Below are positions 27,201 through 34,894 of a stretch of 64,000 nucleotides of DNA, one piece after another. Position numbers and translations under genes: made by a program. The stretch is from Mesoflavibacter zeaxanthinifaciens DSM 18436 (GTDB lineage: Bacteria; Bacteroidota; Bacteroidia; Flavobacteriales; Flavobacteriaceae). Numbering within the stretch: the first letter of the stretch is position 1; every line of letters begins with the position of its first letter. The stretch lies in NCBI RefSeq assembly GCF_000422365.1, contig NZ_AULQ01000012.1, forward strand, positions 21,572 to 85,571. The letters are read 5' to 3'. Below the pieces are notes generated by a model. That model was not told where the DNA came from. It saw only the letters and a list, made by a program, of their open reading frames with translations, and did not search any database.

Positions 27201-27623
27201 GAAGAAGCAGTTTTAGCAGAATTTGATCGTATTACAGAACGTGGTGGCGTTTTAGGCGCTATGGAAACCATGTACCAACGTAGTAAAATACAGGAAGAAA
27301 GTCTGTATTATGAAACGTTGAAGCATAACGGAGATTTCCCAATAATTGGTGTAAATACCTTCTTAAGTAGTAAAGGATCGCCAACGGTAATTCCTGCAGA
27401 AGTGATTAGAGCAACAGAAGAAGAGAAGCAAAATCAGATTAAAACTTTAGAAAATCTACACAAAGGAAATGATACTGAAAGCTTGTTAAAAGATCTTCAG
27501 CAAAAAGCCATTAACAACGAAAATATTTTTGAAGCTTTAATGGATGTTTGTAAAGTCTGTAGTTTAGGACAAATTACTTCGGCGTTGTTTGAAGTTGGTG
27601 GACAATACAGGAGAAACATGTAA
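24201..27623 (+). CDS. icmF: Fused isobutyryl-CoA mutase (IcmF): B12 domain, G-protein chaperone and mutase
   Basis: 1140 residues in the IcmF order. Residues ~10-140: cobalamin-binding domain with the lower-ligand motif DGHD (23-26) and [10 protein letters not shown]. Residues ~195-420: MeaI-type GTPase with P-loop GTGGAGKSS (203-211) and NKFD. Residues ~540-1110: mutase TIM barrel, with [10 protein letters not shown] and [19 protein letters not shown], blocks that match IcmF rather than methylmalonyl-CoA mutase. It interconverts isobutyryl- and n-butyryl-CoA (and sometimes isovaleryl/pivalyl-CoA) with adenosylcobalamin, the fused GTPase loading and protecting the cofactor. Codon use shows more C/G-ending codons than its neighbours. 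Single gene with its own terminator. Confidence 0.93.
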   Translation: MEQIAPYKPKHKVRIVTAASLFDGHDASINIMRRIIQSTGVEVIHLGHDRSVEEVVNTAIQEDVNAIALTSYQGGHNEYFKYMYDLLNEKDAGHIKIFGGGGGVILPSEIKELMDYGITRIYSPDDGRELGLQGMINDLVKQSDFAIGDKLDVKVEDLAKKNPKDLARVISSAENFPEVAKNTLDQIHNKNKTSKTPVLGITGTGGAGKSSLVDELVRRFLIDFPEKTIGLISVDPSKRKTGGALLGDRIRMNAINSPRVYMRSLATRQSNLALSKYVNEAVEVLKAAEYDLIILETSGIGQSDTEIIEHSNVSLYVMTPEFGAATQLEKIDMLDFADLVAINKFDKRGALDALRDVRKQYMRNNNLWDIPQDKLPVFGTIASQFNDPGMNTLYKTVMDKLVENTKADLNSTFEITDQMSEKVFVIPPNRTRYLSEIAESNRAYDNTAEVQVEVAQKLYGIYKTLESVLDKTPELDKSGISSESISIDSSENKDFIKMLIAEFDRVKLNLDPYNWEVITGWEDKVNKYKAPIYSFKVRDKEIKIETHTESLSHLQIPKVALPKYQAWGDILKWTLQENVPGEFPYTSGLYPFKRKGEDPARMFAGEGGPERTNKRFHYVSQGMPAKRLSTAFDSVTLYGNDPDLRPDIYGKIGNAGVSICCLDDAKKLYSGFNLADVKTSVSMTINGPAPMLLGFFMNAAIDQQCEIYIKENGLEKDVETKIAKIYKDKGVERPQYHGDLPEGNDGLGLMLLGVTGDQVLPEAVYNDIKIKTIAQVRGTVQADILKEDQAQNTCIFSTEFALRLMGDVQEYFIDNNVRNFYSVSISGYHIAEAGANPITQLALTLSNGFTYVEYYLSRGMDINKFGPNLSFFFSNGIDPEYAVIGRVARRIWAKALKNKYGANARAQMLKYHIQTSGRSLHAQEIDFNDIRTTLQALYAIYDNCNSLHTNAYDEAITTPTEESVRRAMAIQLIINKELGLAKNENPLQGSFIIEELTDLVEEAVLAEFDRITERGGVLGAMETMYQRSKIQEESLYYETLKHNGDFPIIGVNTFLSSKGSPTVIPAEVIRATEEEKQNQIKTLENLHKGNDTESLLKDLQQKAINNENIFEALMDVCKVCSLGQITSALFEVGGQYRRNM

Positions 27624-27660
27624 GTAGATAGAATTTTAGATACACAATAAAATAAAACTA

Positions 27661-27697
27661 AACACCATAATTACATTTTTAATTATGGTGTTTTTCT
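27661..27697 (+). terminator. Terminator of icmF
   Basis: AACACCATAATTA (27661-27673) / TAATTATGGTGTT (27680-27692) followed by T-rich sequence. Confidence 0.88.
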
Positions 27698-27739
27698 TTA
27701 TACGTTATTTAATCCCTATTTTCGTAGCAAATAATAATT

Positions 27740-28357
27740 ATGTCCTTCAAAAAATACCATCCTTTATTAAAAGAATCTTTGGAAACATTAGGTATTGAAC
27801 AGCCTAATGCTTTTCAGAAAAAAATATTACCCATTATAAAAAGTGGCGCAAGTGTGTATGGCATTGGACCAAAAGGATGTGGTAAAACGACCGCTTTAAT
27901 TATTTCTGTTATTCAAAAATTAAAAGCTGAAGCTTTTGAAGACTCGCCAAGAGCATTAATTTTGGTAAAGGACAAACAAGAAGCCTTACAATTAAAAGAA
28001 AAATTTGAAGCCTTTACAGCAAATACAGATTTACGATTGTATTGTGCATATGCCGCTAAAAACTTAGAAACGCAACGCGAAGATATTTATTATGGTGTAG
28101 ATATTTTGATAGCAACACCAAAACAATTAAGCAAATTATATCACTTAAATAGTGTGCATACGGGCGAATTAAAACTGTTTGTGGTACATGATGCAGATTT
28201 TATAAATAGAGACAACAATCATAATTACATTTTAAGATTAACCGAAAGTACACCAAAAGCACAGTTTGTAATTTTCTCTGAAAATTTCAATTCTAAAATA
28301 GCAGCGTATCAAGATAGCTTTATGTTTAATGCTAGAATGGTGAAGGTGAAATCTTAA
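27740..28357 (+). CDS. DEAD-box-like protein with only the first RecA domain
   Basis: 205 residues. A Q-motif-like QPNAFQKKILPII (about 20-32) precedes a P-loop GPKGCGKTT (about 47-55), then ALILVKDKQEAL (motif Ia region) and ILIATPKQLSKL (motif Ib). Motif II is VVHDADF in place of DEAD, and motif III (SAT) appears as FSENF. The second RecA domain, needed for helicase activity, is absent and no remnant lies in the 77 bp downstream, so this is not a simple frameshift. Probably a conserved flavobacterial single-domain derivative that binds ATP or RNA; activity unknown. Confidence 0.75.
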   Translation: MSFKKYHPLLKESLETLGIEQPNAFQKKILPIIKSGASVYGIGPKGCGKTTALIISVIQKLKAEAFEDSPRALILVKDKQEALQLKEKFEAFTANTDLRLYCAYAAKNLETQREDIYYGVDILIATPKQLSKLYHLNSVHTGELKLFVVHDADFINRDNNHNYILRLTESTPKAQFVIFSENFNSKIAAYQDSFMFNARMVKVKS

Positions 28358-28398
28358 ATTTTATAATACCTATAACATACTTTCTTTTAATTACCCAA

Positions 28399-28437
28399 TA
28401 ACTTTGCTAGTTATAATAATTATAAAACAAAGTTATG
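28399..28437 (+). promoter_or_regulatory. -7 element and inverted repeat at the VOC gene start
   Basis: TAACTTTG (28399-28406) fits TAnnTTTG, and its perfect complement CAAAGTTA (28428-28435) overlaps the first base of the ATG. Position suits a promoter; the repeat may be chance in AT-rich sequence. Confidence 0.4.
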
Positions 28438-28947
28438 ACAACATATCCAAAACGATTTTCGCACATTGGTATTACAGTACCAGATATTAATAAAGCTGCA
28501 AAATTTTACTCAGAAGTGATGGGTTGGTACACCATTATGCCGCCATCTTTAGTAAAAAAAGAAACAGATACCGCTATAGGACAAATGTGTATAGATGTTT
28601 TTGGCGACGATTGGGAAACTTTTGAAATCGCACATTTAGCAACGTCAGACGGTATAGGTGTAGAGCTATTTAGTTTTCCTCACGGTAAAAAAGAAGCACC
28701 AGAATTTAATCCATTTAATACAGGTTTGTTTCATTTTTGTGTGCAAGACCCAGATATTGAAGGTTTAATTGAAAAAATTGTTGCTGCTGGCGGAAAACAA
28801 CGTATGCCAATTAGAGAATATTATCCAAACGATAAGCCTTATAAAATGTGTTATGTAGAAGATCCTTTTGGGATTGTTTTTGAGATTTATACGCACAGTT
28901 ATGAGTTAACCTATTCGTCTGGTGCTTATGCAAATGAAGACAAATAA
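28435..28947 (+). CDS. VOC family (glyoxalase-like) protein
   Basis: 170 residues with two VOC beta-alpha-beta-beta-beta modules: RFSHIGITVPDINKAAKFYSEVMGW at the start and FHFCVQDPDIEGLIEKIVAAGGK followed by YVEDPFGIVFEIYTHSYE. The His near the start, the His in FHFCV and the Glu in VFEIY are at metal-ligand positions of glyoxalase I-like enzymes. Substrate unknown. The next gene starts 10 bases after its stop. Confidence 0.85.
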   Translation: MTTYPKRFSHIGITVPDINKAAKFYSEVMGWYTIMPPSLVKKETDTAIGQMCIDVFGDDWETFEIAHLATSDGIGVELFSFPHGKKEAPEFNPFNTGLFHFCVQDPDIEGLIEKIVAAGGKQRMPIREYYPNDKPYKMCYVEDPFGIVFEIYTHSYELTYSSGAYANEDK

Positions 28948-28957
28948 AAGAGTTAAA

Positions 28958-30043
28958 ATGAAAAGATTATTGATATTATCTCTATTTTTTATCTCGTTTT
29001 TTGCTTGTAAAAATGATAAACAAAAAGAGACAGAAACTATTGAAACTACAGAATCAATTTCTGAAAATAAGCAAGAGATTATCGAAGTAGCTAGTTTTAA
29101 AGGTCAGCAAGTTACAGGAGTAACAGTTACAGAAAACGGTCGTTTGTTTGCTAACTTTCCTAGATGGCGCGATACGGTTAAATATTCTGTAGTCGAGGTG
29201 TTTGAAGATGGTTCTTTTAAGGCTTACCCAAGTGATATTTGGAATTTATGGCAACTAGACGATCAGCCAAAAGAGGATCAATTTTTAGGTGTACAATCTG
29301 TAGTTGCTTTTGAGGATAAATTATATGTCTTAGATACGAGAAATCCTAAATTTTCTGGTGTTGTAGATGCGCCAAGAGTGTTTGTATTCAACTTAAAGAC
29401 TAATACTTTAGAGCAAACTTACAAGTTAGATAAAGATAGTTATCATAGCGATTCTTACATTAACGATTTGCGTGTAGATAAGGTAAATAATAAACTATAT
29501 TTTACAGATTCTGGTCACGCAGGATTAGTCGCTTTAGATTTAAACACAGGAAAAAGTACCCGAATTTTAGATAACCACAAAAGTACAACAGCGGAAGTCT
29601 CTGAGCTTACTTTTGATAACACCGTTTGGAAAAATACAGTACATTCTGACGGAATAGCGTTTGACCCAAAAAAGCAACGCTTATTTTACCACGCGCTAAC
29701 AGGTTACAGTTTATATTCTATTCCAGTAAGTAGTTTCAATTTAAAAGATAAAGCCAAAATTGAAGCTTCTGTAACATTAGAAGTTAAAACTGCAGCACCA
29801 GACGGAATGATTTTTGACCAAAAAGGTAATCTGTATTATGCCGATTTAGAACACAATAAAATTGATTATATCACACCAAACGGCACTATTAAAACATTAA
29901 TTGAAGGCGATAAGGTAAAATGGGCAGATACTTTTAGTATTTACAATGGGTATTTATACTACACCAATTCTAGAATTAACGAGGCTTCAGGCGATATAAG
30001 TGACTTAAAATTTACTATAAATAAAGTCGAATTACCAAAATAA
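28958..30043 (+). CDS. SMP-30/gluconolactonase or yellow-like beta-propeller lipoprotein
   Basis: 361 residues from the ATG at 28958, chosen because it gives a clean lipoprotein signal (KRLLILSLFFISFFAC, Cys16); upstream in-frame starts overlap the VOC gene. The mature protein resembles the major-royal-jelly/yellow family: VTVTENGRLFANFPRW, LWQLDDQPKEDQFLGVQSV, VFNLKTNTL, YINDLRVDKVNNKLYFTDSG, AFDPKKQRLFYHAL and AAPDGMIFDQKGNLYYADLEHNKI. These form a six-bladed propeller anchored to a membrane. Lactonase or binding role is uncertain. Confidence 0.8.
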   Translation: MKRLLILSLFFISFFACKNDKQKETETIETTESISENKQEIIEVASFKGQQVTGVTVTENGRLFANFPRWRDTVKYSVVEVFEDGSFKAYPSDIWNLWQLDDQPKEDQFLGVQSVVAFEDKLYVLDTRNPKFSGVVDAPRVFVFNLKTNTLEQTYKLDKDSYHSDSYINDLRVDKVNNKLYFTDSGHAGLVALDLNTGKSTRILDNHKSTTAEVSELTFDNTVWKNTVHSDGIAFDPKKQRLFYHALTGYSLYSIPVSSFNLKDKAKIEASVTLEVKTAAPDGMIFDQKGNLYYADLEHNKIDYITPNGTIKTLIEGDKVKWADTFSIYNGYLYYTNSRINEASGDISDLKFTINKVELPK

Positions 30044-30083
30044 CGTAAGAATTATGCATCTTTTTTAAAGTTTTATCGTCTAT

Positions 30084-30112
30084 TAAGTGAACCCTAAAAA
30101 TTTATTCACTTA
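30084..30112 (+). promoter_or_regulatory. Inverted repeat at the start of the Cys-rich peptide gene
   Basis: TAAGTGAA (30084-30091) and TTCACTTA (30105-30112) are perfect 8-bp inverted repeats, the second running into the ATG. It may be an operator or an RNA fold covering the start. Confidence 0.45.
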
Positions 30113-30216
30113 TGAAGACAGATAAATCTTGTAATTGCAATTGCGAACCATGTAATAACGGAAGATGTGCAGACTGTACTTGTCAAAATTGTACATGTAC
30201 AAATTGTAATTGTTAA
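30112..30216 (+). CDS. Metallothionein-like cysteine-rich mini-protein
   Basis: 34 residues, 11 of them Cys, at positions 7, 9, 11, 14, 19, 22, 24, 27, 29, 32 and 34. Spacings are CxC, CxxC and CxxxxC only, with Asn, Thr and Asp between and no hydrophobic core, as in metallothioneins that wrap Cu(I), Zn or Cd in thiolate clusters. The opening is MKTDKSCNCNCEPC. It is not similar in length to SmtA/BmtA-type bacterial metallothioneins (~55 residues). Own terminator at 30221-30264, and the ECF sigma gene begins 58 bp after its stop. Coding is supported by the regular Cys periodicity and the flanking signals; metal binding is inferred. Confidence 0.72.
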   Translation: MKTDKSCNCNCEPCNNGRCADCTCQNCTCTNCNC

Positions 30217-30220
30217 ACCT

Positions 30221-30264
30221 AAAATCGGCTTAAGTTTTTTTTGAAAATTTAAGCTGATTTTTTT
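30221..30264 (+). terminator. Terminator between the Cys-rich peptide and the sigma factor
   Basis: Long stem AAATCGGCTTAA (30222-30233) pairing with TTAAGCTGATTT (30249-30260; one G-U pair), with inner A/T pairs and a T run to 30264. It ends just 10 bases before the sigma factor ATG, so sigma expression must come from read-through or a promoter inside this region. Confidence 0.8.
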
Positions 30265-30274
30265 ATATTAAAGT

Positions 30275-30814
30275 ATGACTACAAAGCACGTTTGGGATAC
30301 CTATGCGCATGATATAAAACGCTTTATCTTAAGTAAAACTAAAGATGAAAGTATTGCAGATGATATTTTGCAAGAGACCTTTATAAAAGTACATACCAAA
30401 TTACAAACCCTAAAGAATGATGATAAACTAAAACCATGGTTATTTTCTGTGGCGCGCTATACGCTTATGGACTACTTTAAAACTAAAAAAAATAAAGTAG
30501 AGCTAAATGATTTTGAAGTAACAGACACCTTAGAAAACCATGAGCATACAGAAAAAGATTGCTTAAGAGGTATTTTAGTCAATCTACCTAAAAAATACAG
30601 AGAACCTATTTTTTTGTCAGACATTATGGGTTTAAAACAAAAAGAAGTCGCTAAGCGTTTAAACCTTTCCTTGTCTACCGTAAAATCTCAAATACAACGA
30701 GGCAGAAAACAAATAGCACAAGGCTTTATGGATTGTTGTGGTTACGAAATGAACAATGATGGTTACTTAGTTGGCGAGTTAAAGGACAAGGACGATTGTA
30801 AGATTTGTAATTAA
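30275..30814 (+). CDS. ECF sigma factor, SigZ-like, with cysteine-bearing C-terminal tail
   Basis: 179 residues. Region 2 spans about 5-70 (IADDILQETFIKVHTKL, KPWLFSVARYTLMDYF), region 4 about 95-150 (LPKKYREPIFLSDIMGLKQKEVAKRLNLSLSTVKSQI). After region 4 comes a tail of ~28 residues with CC near 152-153 and a terminal CKIC motif. The body matches the SigZ group. Cys-rich tails on ECF factors sense metals in the CorE-type group; here that is an analogy. No anti-sigma gene is adjacent. The upstream neighbour is the metallothionein-like gene. Its stop overlaps the convergent gene by 3 bases. Confidence 0.88.
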   Translation: MTTKHVWDTYAHDIKRFILSKTKDESIADDILQETFIKVHTKLQTLKNDDKLKPWLFSVARYTLMDYFKTKKNKVELNDFEVTDTLENHEHTEKDCLRGILVNLPKKYREPIFLSDIMGLKQKEVAKRLNLSLSTVKSQIQRGRKQIAQGFMDCCGYEMNNDGYLVGELKDKDDCKICN

Positions 30815-31206
30815 AGCGTCATCATCCAATTACGTTGTAACTTTCTAAATACTCTAAGTTCTTTTTTTAACAACGGAAGAAAGTCTTTACCATTACTATT
30901 ACATCTTTCTAGTCGTTTACAGTTTCTGTAAAGTCTATTAGTTAATCGTCTAACAGATGCTGCATGTTTAAGTTTTTTATCAGAATGGCGTTGCAATTCG
31001 GCATTAATAATTTCTGGAGCTAGAGATTCAGATTGTTGCACAATATCTCCAGAAAAATAGATGTTGTTATCCTCTTTTCCATCTTCATATAAATAGGCTA
31101 AATCTTGATTTAAATAAGACGAAATACTTCTAGACAGTGTAAAAATTTGTATAGCCTGTTTGTAAACGGGTAAATCTGATAGGTGTGAAGGGACTTGAGC
31201 CGACAT
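30811..31206 (-). CDS. Helical protein of unknown function
   Basis: 131 residues from the ATG at 31206; an upstream in-frame start would add 11 residues with a charged hydrophobic mix and is less likely. All-helical appearance: LSDLPVYKQAIQIFTLSRSISSYL, DIVQQSESLAPEIINAELQ, KHAASVRRLTNRLYRNCKRLERC, FLPLLKKELRVFRKLQRNWMMTL. The start resembles four-helix-bundle (S23/Avd-like) proteins, but the family match is weak. It converges with the sigma gene, sharing TTAA at the stops. Confidence 0.6.
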   Translation of the reverse strand: MSAQVPSHLSDLPVYKQAIQIFTLSRSISSYLNQDLAYLYEDGKEDNNIYFSGDIVQQSESLAPEIINAELQRHSDKKLKHAASVRRLTNRLYRNCKRLERCNSNGKDFLPLLKKELRVFRKLQRNWMMTL

Positions 31207-31322
31207 TTTAATTTTTCTTTTTACCAAAATTACTAACATGATAACGTTTTCGTCTTTAGATGTTAAAGTAAAAATATATATTTGCTTTAATAATTAAATT
31301 ATTTTTTAAAAATTCTTTAAAA

Positions 31323-31763
31323 ATGAATATAGATAATCTTAACTGGAAGATTTTGAGGTGTTTGCAGCAAAATGCTAGGCAATCTAATGCAGAAATAGGA
31401 AGGCAGGTTGGTATAACTTCTCCTGCAGTTTCTGAACGTATAAAGAAGATGGAAGATTTAGGGATTATTCAAAATCATATTACATTAATATCGCCTTTTG
31501 AAGTTGGTTATCAGTTAAAAGCCTTAATTACATTACAAGCTTTTATGGGAAAACTAAAACCGTTTTTAGAAAAAGTGAAAACGTTTGATGAAGTTGTTAA
31601 TTGCTATCGAATTACCGGTAACGAAAACATCGTTATGGAAGTAATCTTAAAAAACCAAAAGCACTTAGAGAGTTTTATTGATCAATTAATTGTTTATGGC
31701 GAATGTAAAACGCAAATTATCTTATCTCATGTGGTAAAAAACAATGCAATAAAAAAGCTTTAG
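31323..31763 (+). CDS. Lrp/AsnC family transcriptional regulator
   Basis: 146 residues. N-terminal helix-turn-helix at about 3-60 (LNWKILRCLQQNARQSNAEIGRQVGITSPAVSERIKKMEDLGII) and a C-terminal RAM ligand domain (LKALITLQAFMG, VNCYRITGNENIVMEVI, IDQLIVYGECKTQIILS). Family members bind amino acids and control transport or metabolism genes. Its end overlaps the convergent ypdA-like gene by 4 bases. Target genes unknown. Confidence 0.92.
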   Translation: MNIDNLNWKILRCLQQNARQSNAEIGRQVGITSPAVSERIKKMEDLGIIQNHITLISPFEVGYQLKALITLQAFMGKLKPFLEKVKTFDEVVNCYRITGNENIVMEVILKNQKHLESFIDQLIVYGECKTQIILSHVVKNNAIKKL

Positions 31764-32731
31764 CTTTTAGAGGCAATATCTTCTGCAATTAGTTTTGCAT
31801 GAATGCGAGAATTCTCTATAAACCATTTATGTGTTTCCATACCGCCACAAATAACACCAGCAAGATATAGTCCTTCAACGTTAGATTCCATAGTATCTGG
31901 ATTGTAATTTGGAATGTGTTTTTTGTCTTCAGAAAATTTAATTCCAGCTTGATCTAAAAACTTAAAGTTAGGTTGGTAACCAGTTAAAGCAATAACATAA
32001 TCGTTTGGTAGTTTTTTGTTGCCTTCTAATGTTTTAATTTCAATAAAATCTATGCCAATAGTCGTGATTTCAGAGTTAAAATAAGCTTTAATGCTACCTT
32101 CTTCAATTCGGTTTAAAATATCTGGTCTTACCCAATATTTAACGCGTTCGCCAATAGATTCGCCTCTAACAATCATAGTTACGTTTCCGCCTTTACGGTA
32201 AATTTCTAAAGCAGCATCTACAGACGAGTTACTTGCGCCAACAACTGCTATATTTTGTAAGGTAAACGGATGTGCTTCTTTGTAATAATGAAATACTTTA
32301 GGTAAATCTTCACCAGGTACATTCAACAAATTAGGAATATCGTAAAAACCAGTAGCTATAATCACCTTTTTTGCTTTGTATTGGTTTTTTCTTGTCTCAA
32401 TGTTAAAGTCATCATTCACTTTTTTAATAGTAGATACCTCTTCGTATAACTTAATATTTAATTGATTAGATGTCACTACTCTTCGGTAATATTCTAAAGC
32501 CTCATTACGTGTAGGTTTTGGGTTATTGCTAATAAACGGAATGTTATCTATTTCTAACTTTTCTGAAGTAGAAAAGAACGTCATGTTTAAAGGGTAATTA
32601 AATAATGAATTGGTTAACGCACCTTTTTCTATTACTAAATAATTCCAGTTACGTTTTTTGCATTCTAAAGCGCAGGCAATACCAATTGGACCTGCGCCAA
32701 TGATGATGATGTCTAAATTTGTCGTTTTCAT
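31760..32731 (-). CDS. ypdA: YpdA-type FAD/NAD(P) disulfide reductase
   Basis: 323 residues from the ATG at 32731. FAD-binding Rossmann IIIGAGPIGIACALECKKRNWNYLVIEKG at the start, the YpdA-typical NYPLNMTFFSTSEKLEIDNIPF segment, a central NAD(P) Rossmann NIAVVGASNSSVDAALEIYRKGG, and C-terminal VIALTGYQPN plus GLYLAGVICGG. In Bacillus YpdA reduces bacillithiol disulfide; flavobacteria commonly carry it with bacillithiol genes, none of which lie in this window. The thioredoxin-reductase CxxC is absent, as expected for YpdA. Confidence 0.86.
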   Translation of the reverse strand: MKTTNLDIIIIGAGPIGIACALECKKRNWNYLVIEKGALTNSLFNYPLNMTFFSTSEKLEIDNIPFISNNPKPTRNEALEYYRRVVTSNQLNIKLYEEVSTIKKVNDDFNIETRKNQYKAKKVIIATGFYDIPNLLNVPGEDLPKVFHYYKEAHPFTLQNIAVVGASNSSVDAALEIYRKGGNVTMIVRGESIGERVKYWVRPDILNRIEEGSIKAYFNSEITTIGIDFIEIKTLEGNKKLPNDYVIALTGYQPNFKFLDQAGIKFSEDKKHIPNYNPDTMESNVEGLYLAGVICGGMETHKWFIENSRIHAKLIAEDIASKS

Positions 32732-32796
32732 AAGCAATACAAAGTTAATGTATTAGAAAAAAAAACTTAGATTAGAGGACATACATTAACAAAGTT

Positions 32797-34017
32797 TTAA
32801 ATGCTTAACTTACTATGTTCTTTAGCTTTTAAAAATTGTTTTAAGATTAAAAGTAAAAACATGCACAACACACCAACTGCTGTAAAAATGTACCAAGTGT
32901 TATCAAAACCGTACATGCTAACACTTTCTAAGCCTGCTTTATGACCAAAAATATGAGCAAAAGAAAACGCAATAGAGTATAATGCCATATATTCTCCTTG
33001 ATTTCCTTTTTTAGCTTGTTGTAAGGCAAAAGCATTAGCAAACGGAAAAGCAATCATCTCTCCAACCGTCATTAAAAACATACCGATAATTAGTATGCCA
33101 GACCACGTTGTAAAGTTTAAAATTAAAAGGCTTAAACTTGTTAATAATGCACCAAACCATATAAGTGTTACTTTGTTAAATCTTGTGTTTTCTAACCATT
33201 TTATAAGAGGCATTTCCAATAAAAAGATAAAAAAACCATTAGCACCTAAAAGCAAACCAATTTCAGGTTCTGTTAAAAAGTGACTGTCTCTGTAATATAT
33301 TGGCATGGTAGAGAAATATTGCAAGAACATAACTCCGAATAAAAATAAAGCAAAGAGGAAGATAATAAAAGCTTTGTCTTTGTATGCCGAGTAAGGCTCT
33401 TCAACTTTAACTTCGTCTAAAACCTTAGATTTTTTCGGATTTAATAATTGAATTAAAAGTAAGGTAGCCAAAATACAAGTTATACCATCTACCCAAAATA
33501 AACCGTTGTAACCCAATCCAGCAATTATTAAACCACCAACAGCAGGACCAGCCGAAAAACCTAAATTAATAGCTAATCTAATTAAAGTAACGCTTCTTGT
33601 TTTATTTTCAGGTTTACTGTATGCGCTTAATGCCACAAACATTGCTGGTCTAAACATATCTGCAACTAACATTAATACAAAAATACCAATGGATAAACTT
33701 AGTACGGTTTTTAAATATTGAAGTAAGATGAATAATAACCCAGAAACAAAAAGGCTAAATACCATAATTTTATAGTAGCCAATCTTATCGGTTAATTTTC
33801 CGCCTAGCCAAGATCCTACAACAGATCCTAATCCAAAAGCAGCCATAATCGATCCAACTGTAGACGGAGAGAACTCTAAATCTTCAGTAAGATATAATGA
33901 TAAAAACGGGATAACCATCGTACCAGCACGATTGATTAATGTAATTAATGCTAGCCACCAAACTTCTCTTGATAGCCCATCAAAGGTGTTTAAATAAAGT
34001 TTAAGTAATCTTTTCAT
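32797..34017 (-). CDS. MFS transporter
   Basis: 406 residues, twelve hydrophobic segments. The signature between segments 2 and 3 is visible: GSWLGGKLTDKIGYYKIM. NRAGTMVIPFLSLYLTEDL at the start and PAVGGLIIAGLGYNGLFWVDG in segment 5-6 resemble the drug/peptide exporter branch related to MdtH/YfcJ-like proteins. Substrate cannot be told. The ~270-bp leader between this gene and the divergent lipoprotein contains hairpins that could form an attenuator. Confidence 0.86.
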   Translation of the reverse strand: MKRLLKLYLNTFDGLSREVWWLALITLINRAGTMVIPFLSLYLTEDLEFSPSTVGSIMAAFGLGSVVGSWLGGKLTDKIGYYKIMVFSLFVSGLLFILLQYLKTVLSLSIGIFVLMLVADMFRPAMFVALSAYSKPENKTRSVTLIRLAINLGFSAGPAVGGLIIAGLGYNGLFWVDGITCILATLLLIQLLNPKKSKVLDEVKVEEPYSAYKDKAFIIFLFALFLFGVMFLQYFSTMPIYYRDSHFLTEPEIGLLLGANGFFIFLLEMPLIKWLENTRFNKVTLIWFGALLTSLSLLILNFTTWSGILIIGMFLMTVGEMIAFPFANAFALQQAKKGNQGEYMALYSIAFSFAHIFGHKAGLESVSMYGFDNTWYIFTAVGVLCMFLLLILKQFLKAKEHSKLSI

Positions 34018-34046
34018 TTTTTTTGGTTGGTTTTAAAAAAGATTGA

Positions 34047-34171
34047 CTTCATTGCTGCTTAAAAATAGAAAAGTCCAACAATGAAGCTGGACTTTTTATA
34101 TTCTTAAAATTGATATCTAAATTGTCAAAACATATAAAGCGTCCTTCTTCTATTGCAATCCTTGATAGAAG
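34047..34171 (-). promoter_or_regulatory. Structured leader of the MFS gene, possible attenuator
   Basis: On the minus strand: a hairpin with arms 34165-34171 and 34147-34153 (CTTCTAT/ATAGAAG); then a terminator-like hairpin, AAAAGTCCA/TGGACTTTT (34069-34097), followed by a T-rich stretch. The loop and right arm of the latter (34076-34086) can instead pair over 11 bp, one being G-U only on the minus-strand RNA, with downstream 34047-34057 (CAATGAAG core). Competing structures in a leader suggest regulated read-through. Confidence 0.45.
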
Positions 34172-34290
34172 TGGTTTGTTGCTTACAATATGTGTTGACT
34201 CTTTTCATTCTTTTCTTAAAAGTTTGAATCAAAGCTAAGTAAAATTTTTAATAAGTCGTATTTTTGAAACTAAATAATTTATTTTTAAAA

Positions 34291-34893
34291 ATGAAAAATT
34301 TCTTTTCTATTTTCTGTGTTGTACTAATAATTTTTAGCTGTAAAGAAGGTAAACAACCAATTTTAGGAGCAACTAATTGGCAAAAAGAGCAAAACGCCAT
34401 GTTTAAAGATGCTTCTAAATCGCCTTTAAAAGATAGAGATAGACAAGACTTTAATGGTTTAGATTTTTTTGAATTTGATAGTACTTTTGTGGTTAAAGCA
34501 ATTTTAAAACGCACACCAAACTCTAAATGGTTTAAAATGAAAAGGACCTTAAATGAAACTACAGACGAGCGTGTTTATGGTGTTTTAAACTTTAAATTAA
34601 AAGGAAAAGCATATACACTTAATGTTTATCAAGGTAAAGAGTTAATGACAAAAAAAGGCTTTGAGGACTATTTATTCTTACCTTTTTTAGATGATACTAA
34701 CGGAGATACTACATATGGCGGCGGACGTTATATAGATTTAAGAATACCAGAAGGTAATACTATAGAAATAGATTTTAATAAAGCATACAACCCATATTGC
34801 GCTTATAACGAAAAATTTTCTTGCCCAATTGTTCCAAGAGAAAATTACATTGATATTGCTGTAAAAGCTGGTGTTAAAGAGTTTAAAAAATAA
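34291..34893 (+). CDS. DUF1684 family lipoprotein
   Basis: 200 residues from the ATG at 34291, which gives a lipoprotein signal (KNFFSIFCVVLIIFSC, Cys17); the earlier in-frame start at 34264 would bury it. DUF1684 blocks: WQKEQNAMFKDASKSPL, FFEFDSTFVVKAILKRTP, YGVLNFKLKGKAYTLNVYQ, LFLPFLDDTNGDTTYGGGRY and NPYCAYNEKFSCPIVPREN. The family is of unknown function, with a conserved C-P-x-P/V-P-x-E-N end. It stands between divergent MFS and convergent crcB genes. Confidence 0.88.
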   Translation: MKNFFSIFCVVLIIFSCKEGKQPILGATNWQKEQNAMFKDASKSPLKDRDRQDFNGLDFFEFDSTFVVKAILKRTPNSKWFKMKRTLNETTDERVYGVLNFKLKGKAYTLNVYQGKELMTKKGFEDYLFLPFLDDTNGDTTYGGGRYIDLRIPEGNTIEIDFNKAYNPYCAYNEKFSCPIVPRENYIDIAVKAGVKEFKK

Positions 34894-34894
34894 T

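Noticed and set aside
27740..28434. Frameshifted full-length helicase
   Set aside because: No second RecA domain motifs occur in any frame before the next gene; the gene seems short by design or ancient loss.
28922..28957. Earlier GTG/ATG starts for the SMP-30-like lipoprotein
   Set aside because: They overlap the VOC gene and displace the lipoprotein signal; ATG 28958 gives a clean lipobox.
34248..34514. 88-residue minus-strand frame upstream of the MFS gene
   Set aside because: Antisense to the DUF1684 lipoprotein start; no family features, and it would share no promoter signal.
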